This document shows positions 57,340-64,000 of a stretch of DNA of 64,000 bases, one piece after another; positions within the stretch are counted from its first letter, which is position 1; each line of letters opens with the position of its first letter. The translations under genes and the position numbers were made by a program. Origin of the DNA: Viridothelium virens (Eukaryota; Ascomycota; Dothideomycetes; Trypetheliales; Trypetheliaceae); the NCBI GenBank assembly GCA_010094025.1, contig ML991860.1, forward strand, positions 1 to 64,000, given 5' to 3'. Under the pieces are notes generated by a model. The model made no database searches, had not been told where the DNA came from, and saw nothing but the letters and a program-made list of their open reading frames with translations.

Positions 57340-60300
57340 ATGGACGGAAAACTTACTCAATCGACTATCTCTTCCTCTAATGAAGAGCTCCATCTCGAAG
57401 AAATCCCCCCTTGCCACTTTCCGCAATACGGGAATGGTACCGGAGACCGCAAGGAGGCCTCAGTGGACGTGAACTTGGAGCAGCCAACGAGGCTGCATAG
57501 TCTGGTAAAAGCTGGCGAAGATGAGCTCCAAAGCACTTTGCGAACTGCTTGGGGATTACTCCTTCGCTGCTATACAGGGTTGGATGAAGTATGCTTTGGA
57601 TATAGAGAGGTGCCCGGCGAGGCTGCGAACGGCGAACTTCTCGAAGAAGTAGGAAACGACCTCCTCACTATCCGTACCTTAAAGATGGTCTTTGAGCATG
57701 CAAACCGGCTCTCCGAATCCGTCGATATGGCTAAAAAGTCATATTCTCAAGAAATCCAGCGATTGAAACATAGCCGCGAACGGAGACGCGGACTTCAGTC
57801 GCTGCCAAAACGAAGACCTTTCAACACAACAATCGTCTTCGAAGAAAAATCCAGCAATCCGGGCGATCAGCAGGACTGTCAGTCTTTATTGCGTGAAGCA
57901 GGGACGTCCTCCGGTGTAAGTAAAATCCTTGTAACGATGGAGAGGCAATTCTGATGATTCCACAGTGCGATCTTTGCCTGTATATTAGAGCCTCAGAGGC
58001 TTCTGTGAACATTAAACTAATGTGGTGGAGCTCCGAGATGTCTGTAGATCAGGCTGCGAACGTTGCGAGTACTTTCGATGTAGTGCTGAGTGCGATTTTG
58101 CTGAACTCAGAGACGAGGATCGCCAACTTGGACTATTTCAGTGAACTGAACAGGCAGGTCGTCTGCAGATGGAATCAGCACGGCCCCGAGGAGGAATTGA
58201 AATGCATTCATGAGGTCATACAGAACCAGGTAACTTGTCGTCCCAACGCTGAAGCGGTTTGCGCATGGGATGGCTCTTTGACCTATGTCGAGCTCTCAAC
58301 ATACGCGTCCCGCTTAGCGCAATATCTGCTTGATATGGGTGCCAGTGCCAATACTTTTATTCCTCTGTGCTTTGACAAGTCCAAATGGAATGTTGTCGCA
58401 ATGCTCGCGGTCTTGAAGGCCGGAGCTGCATTTGTACCCTTTGACCCGGCCCATCCCAAGAATCGCTTGGAATCTCTTGCTCGCAAGGTCGGGGCTCAAA
58501 CCCTTTTGTGCTCGGTAAAGCACACTGAAGCTCTCGCGGGGGTGGCAGAGAATATTGTTCCCGTTGATGCCAATCTGATGGAAAGGTTGTCAGCAGTGAC
58601 CAATGCTCAAATATCTCGTGCGACGAGTCGGGACCGCGCATATCTTATATTTACCTCTGGAACGACCGGCGAACCCAAGGGCACGGTTGTATCCCATGCA
58701 GCATATTGCTCTAGCGCCAAGGCCCATGGACCAGCTATGCTAATCAATTCCGAATGTCGGGTGTTGCAGTTTGCCGCGCATACATTTGACGCTAGTCTGG
58801 TTGAAATCCTAACAACGCTGATCGTGGGGGGTTGCGTCTGCATACCCAGCGAGGAGGCCCGTCTCAATAGCGTCGCAGAAACTATCGCTGCAATGCACGT
58901 GAATTGGGCAGTTCTTACACCATCCTTTATTGGATATCTTGAGCCCTCCACTGTGCCTAGTTTGAAGACACTGGTTTTGGCGGGTGAGGCCATGTCATCG
59001 GACCAGATCACCACATGGTCGAAGATCAAACTGGTCAATGGTTATGGGCCTAGTGAATGTGCGGTTTGCTCGCTCGTCAATTTCCCAGTTACTCACAAGT
59101 CTGGTCCCACAAATATTGGACGGGCAGTCGGGACCCGATGCTGGGTAGCGGACCAGGACGACCATAATAGACTAGTACCGGTCGGCTGTACTGGAGAACT
59201 TCTTATCGAAGGGCCGACGCTTGCCGAAGGTTACCTCAACGATGAGAAAAAGACATCCGATTCTTTCATCAATGATCCTGCTTGGATAACGCTCACGGGC
59301 ACTTCGGGACTGTCAAGACGAATGTACAAAACCGGAGACTTGGTTCGACAAAATTGCTCCGACGGCACTTTCAACTTTGTAGGACGCAAAGATACCCAGG
59401 TCAAGGTCCATGGCCAGCGTGTAGAGCTTGGAGAAATCGAGCATCACTTGAATGTAGAGAAGGATATCCAGCATGGCGTCGTGCTCTTCCCAAAGTCGGG
59501 GTTCTGTTCCAAGCGCGTCGTTGCTGTTGCATCTCTTATTCCATCGCTTCTTTCCGAGTCAACTAAAGAAAGAAGATTACTTCAGCTTGTCGAAGGTCAA
59601 GAAAAAGAGATTGCAGATTCTTACGTCGTTCAACTCCGTCAGTCTTTGTCGCGTAACCTTCCCCATTACATGGTCCCGTCTATTATTCTGCTTGTCGAGT
59701 CTATTCCATTCCTTTCTTCTGGAAAACTTGATCGCAAGCGGATAGCGAAATGGGTTGAGAATATTGGAGCAGAGGCGTATCACCTTGCGACTGGCATTAC
59801 CAGACCTGAGGAGTCGTCGAAGAAAGACAAATCAAAGACCGAAGAAATCATCCAATCTGTTTGGGGCCACGTTCTCGACTTGCCAACGGAGTACATTAGC
59901 TTGGATCGACCCTTCTTGAGCTTTGGTGGTGACTCCATCTCGGCCATGCAGGTGATGCGGCAGTGCCAAAAAAAGGGCATCCGCCTTACTGTTCAAGATG
60001 TAATTCGGAGCAAGTCAATCAGTCACTTAGCACTTTCCGCCAGAGAAGTCCAAGCTCCCTCTCAACGTATCGAGGCAGTGGAACAGACCTTCGACCTCTC
60101 TCCAATCCAAAAAATGTTCTTTGAGCTGCAGAACCAAGGGCAAGATCATTTCAATCAGAGTTTCTTCCTTCGCATAACCCGCCACGTCACGCAGCAAGAT
60201 CTTCGGAAGGCTGTTGAATCCATAATTGATTGTCATTCGATGTTACGAGCACGGTTTTCCAAAAACAGCAATAATGGAGTATGGCAGCAGCGGATTACCA

Positions 60301-63300
60301 CAGATGTTGCCACCTCCTATCGTCTGAACGAACATTATTACGACAGGAAAGACCAGGTTACTTCAGAGATCGCCCGGACCCAGGCTTCACTTGATCCAGT
60401 GCACGGGCCGGTTTTCGCTGTCGACCTTTTCAACATGTCCGGTGGAGACCAGCTCGTGTTCATGGTCGGCCATCATCTTGTAATCGATCTTGTGTCGTGG
60501 AGAATCATCCTCGAAGATATGGAAGAGTTGCTCACCAACCCTCAACGCTCTTCCATAGCTGATCCTCCATTGCCCTTCCAGACGTGGTGTCAATTGCAAG
60601 CTGAGCACTGCACATCATTCCAGGTCGATCAAGTCCTACCAAGCCATGATGTGCCGGTAGGAGACGGCGCATACTGGGGCATGGAACATCAACCAAACGT
60701 TTATGGAGATGTCCTTACCGAAGGATTTGAAGTGGATGCCGCTACCACTTCGAAGTTGACGTCCAAAAGCCACGAGGCTCTGGGGACGGAAACTGTGGAT
60801 CTCCTGCTGTCTGCATTGATTCATTCTTTCACTCAGACTTTCACCGATAGATTGGCGCCTCCTATATACAACGAAGGACATGGACGCGAGGTATGGGATT
60901 CCGAAATCGACCTATCCAAGACCGTTGGTTGGTTCACGGTGATGTATCCTGTTTGGGTCTCTTCAGTAGCTGCAGGCGACCTGGTGGAGACGACTCGCCG
61001 AGTAAAAGACCTTCGCCGACAGATACTTGGAAATGGAAGGCCGTATTTCGCTAGCCGTCTTCTAACCTCGGCGGGTAGAGATCGCTTCAGCAGCCACTGG
61101 CCGCTGGAGATTACATTTAACTACCTTGGTCTGTACCAACAGCTCGAGCGTGAGGGTGGACTCTTGGTTCCTGCCGAGAAAATGGCCGGAGAAGCGCGTG
61201 GAGCTGGTGGAATTGCCGACGTCGGGCACAAAACGCCTCGCTTTGGTTTGTTCGAGATCTCCGCGGTCGTTGTACAGGACCGACTCAGGTTCTCTTTCAC
61301 GTTCAATCGTCACATGAGCCGTCAGCAAGAGATAAGATCTTGGATACAGCGGTCCGAGGAAACGCTAGGCCTGTTAGCTAACGAGCTATCCGAGATGAAG
61401 CCTGAGCGTACCTTGAGCGATTTCCCGCAACTGGCACTCACTTACGACCGTTTCCAAATGATGACTCAAAAATTGATACAGATCGGAGTACCAGGCATTG
61501 ACGCGGTCGAAGATGTATACCCTTGCTCTCAAATGCAGCAAGGACTATTACTTAGCTTGACTAAAGACTCCGCATACTATGGAGTTCACGTCGTCCAAGA
61601 GGTCAAAACAAAGGGTTCTGCGCCTGTCAACAGCGAACGCTTAGTGGAAGCGTGGGAGCAGGTCGTGAACAGGCACGCTGCTCTCCGGACCATTTTCGTG
61701 GAGAGCTTCAGCCAAGACAACGCCATGTACGACCAAATCGTTCTGAAGCGTATCGATCCTGATGTGATACGCACAACGCGTGAAAGCGGCGAGGAAGCAG
61801 TGAAATACCTCAGCGAGTTACAGGCTGCAAGCAACAACGATGGCCGACGCCCACCTCATAGATTTACCATCTGTGAGACAAGCTCCGGTCGCGTCTTCTG
61901 TAAGCTGGAGATTAGCCATACCATTATGGATGGGGCGTCTATGTCGATCATTTTCCAGGACCTTGGCCGAGCGTACGAAGGGCTTCTCTCTGGTCCAAAA
62001 CCACTATATGGGGATTATATCGCATACCTTCGCAGTCAACCTCTAGACACGAGTTTAGAGTTTTGGCGCTCTTACCTCAAGAATGCGGAACCCTGCCTTT
62101 TCCCGGTTCTGAATGAGGGCATCGTCAAAGAGAAGGAGCTCCATTCTATCCACATGACATTCGAGGAATTGCGGCGATTGCAAGAGGTCTGCGATGAGCA
62201 CAATGTGACGCTCTCGAATGCAATCCATACCGCATGGGCTCTGGCACTACGCTGTTACACTGGATCAGACAAGGTTTGCTTTGGATATTTGACGTCCATC
62301 AGGGACGCGCCTGTCGACATGGCTGAAGAAGCGGTCGGGCCGTTCATTAATATGCTCGCTTGCAGCGTAGACATCTCATCGGATGTGCGGGTTGGCGATG
62401 TGGTTGACCAAGTCCAAACCGATTACGTAAACAGTTTACCCCATCGAGGAACGCCACTTGCCGAGGTTCAACACGCGCTTCGCTCTGAACTAGCGAGTAG
62501 CGCGCTTTTCAACACCGCGCTTTCCTATCGTCGACTCCCACCTGCTGATCATGGCACCCATTCAGCGATATCCTTCCGCGAATGCGCGCCTATTTATGAT
62601 CCGACAGAATACAATGTGTCTATCAATGTTGAAGTTGATGAAGAGGCAGCCTTCCTCACATTGGACCATTGGACGGATTGTTTGTCCGATGGACAAGCTG
62701 CAAACGTCGCCGATACATTTCTGCAAGCATTGCACAATATTACCTACAATCGGTATGAAAAGGTAGGTCGGCTAAACTTTTTAGGTGATAAATCAAAAGA
62801 CCAGGTATGGAGCTGGAATAGTAGCATCCCGCAGAGAATTGACGAGTGTATCCCTGGGGTGCTCGAACGACTTGCTGTTTCGCAACCGAATGCGCCTGCA
62901 GTGCACGGATGGGATGCCGAATTCACATTTGCAGATCTAGACCGACTTGCGGAGCGACTTGCTAGTTTTCTGGCCACCTTAGGAGTTGGACCTGAGTCCT
63001 TGGTCCCTATCTGTTTTGATAAATCAGCATGGACCATTGTCACCATGGTCGCCATCTTGAAGGCTGGCGGAGCCTTTGTCCCGTTAGACGCGACACATCC
63101 TAGGAGTGCCATTGAAAGACGAGTCCGCGACTGTCAAGCACGCCATGTTCTTGTTGCGCCAACTCGGGCCGAAATGTTTCAAGACCTTGTCCCACATGTA
63201 GTTCCAGTGGACCGGTCCTTCGTGGAAAATCTCCCAGAAGCCACTAAAAACACGCATCTCAAGGTGAGCTCCAACAGCTCTTGCTATGTGATTTATACCT

Positions 63301-64000
63301 CTGGTAGCACGGGTAACCCCAAGGGAGTGGTCATCGAGCATGGTGCTCTCGTCAGCAGCGTTCGTGCTCACGGTTCTGTCATGGGCTTTTGCGAAAGTTC
63401 CCGGGTCCTACAATTCGCCGCGTACACCTTCGACAACTGCCTGGAAGAAATCTTCACCACTCTCATGTTTGGAGGATGTGTTTGTGTACCATCGGATCAC
63501 GATCGTCTCAACAATCTGGCTGATGTTATCAATCGCTTTGAGGTCAATCTTATGGACATCACGCCGACAGTCGCGAACTTTCTACATCCTTCAGAAGTCC
63601 CTACAGTGAAAATCCTGGCATTTGGTGGGGAAGCTGTCAACGAGAAGGTCAGGGAAACCTGGGCCGGAAAAGTGACGTTGGGTGGAGTTTATGGTCCGAC
63701 TGAGTGCTCGATCAACTGCATGTGGAACGGTGATATTGCCACCAGCGCCGATGCGACCAATATCGGCTATGCTATTGGTAGCGTCTCTTGGGTGGTCAAT
63801 CCATCCGATCACAATCAACTCATGCCCATAGGATGCGCGGGTGAATTGCTGATTGAAGGCCCCATCCTTGCAAGAGGTTATTTCAATGACCACGCCAAGA
63901 CGTCCGCAGCTTTCATCGAAAACCCTTCTTGGGTGGCTAGAGAAATGGGAACGCAAAAAACGATCCGCCGTATGTATAAGACTGGTGATCTTGTCAGGTA
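57340..64000 (+). CDS. Nonribosomal peptide synthetase, partial (C*-A-T-E-C-A...)
   Basis: This large enzyme assembles a peptide on carrier domains. Exon 1 (57340-57915) and exon 2 (from 57966) join through a 50-nt intron (donor GTAAGT, branch CTGAT) in phase; the frame then stays open past base 64000, giving 2203 residues so far. Order: a condensation domain lacking its N-terminal half and active His (1-245); adenylation 1, with 'FTSGTTGEPKG' near 420; carrier 'FGGDS', Ser about 849; epimerisation, with 'HHLVIDLVSW' near 1027 and 'FNYLG'; condensation, with 'SHTIMDG' near 1508; and adenylation 2, with 'YTSGSTGNPKG' near 1966. The next carrier should lie just outside. A T-E-C junction implies residue 1 is passed on in D form. 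ATG 57340 is the first in frame; a truncated lead C domain is known in several fungal NRPSs. Substrates are not predicted. Confidence 0.96.

Overview
The window reads as a filamentous ascomycete (Pezizomycotina) nuclear chromosome. Genes are split by short introns (about 50-100 nt) with GT..AG ends and CTAAC/CTGAC-type branch sites. The gene content is typical of the group: a HET-domain protein, an ABCC multidrug transporter, a multimodular NRPS, a NudE/dynein light intermediate chain pair, a BimA-type APC3 and a single-chain acetyl-CoA carboxylase. The class within Pezizomycotina cannot be told from these data alone. Splice models below were made by eye. In each, reading phase is kept across every intron, and this was the main test of the model.

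Left part (1-6 kb): the window opens inside the end of a Ty1/copia retrotransposon fossil. A gene-poor stretch follows, then an F-box-like hypothetical protein (-) and two lineage-type hypotheticals (+), the second now resolved as a two-exon gene.

Housekeeping core (7-39 kb): ACC1 (-), a NudE homologue (-), a HET-domain protein (-), the RES-complex RNA-binding protein Ist3/Cwf29 (-) divergent from the dynein light intermediate chain (+), a Bax-inhibitor-1 family protein (+), ceramide synthase (+), SND2/TMEM208 (-) divergent from APC3/CDC27 (+), and a 1-acylglycerol-3-phosphate acyltransferase (+). Lipid synthesis is well represented: malonyl-CoA supply, ceramide and phosphatidic acid. Two dynein-pathway genes lie within about 10 kb. 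Between the ceramide synthase and SND2 there is a coding-like but unresolved plus-strand gene.

Accessory right part (39-64 kb): two small hypotheticals (one Cys-rich), an SDR reductase (-) divergent from an amino-acid/GABA-type permease (+), a catalase (+), a 15-exon ABCC transporter (-) and a large NRPS (+) that runs off the window. The NRPS begins with a partial condensation domain and shows C*-A-T-E-C-A so far, so it should place at least one D-residue. The ABC transporter and NRPS are divergent, separated by a 3 kb gene-free region rich in short repeats, and look like a biosynthetic gene and its exporter. The transporter carries an apparent one-base frameshift just before the P-loop of its second nucleotide-binding domain. 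I saw no rRNA, tRNA or CRISPR array. I did not find a wholly new system. The most unusual points are the frameshifted transporter next to the NRPS, the unresolved gene at 31.5-32.6 kb and the Cys-rich orphan at 40.2 kb.
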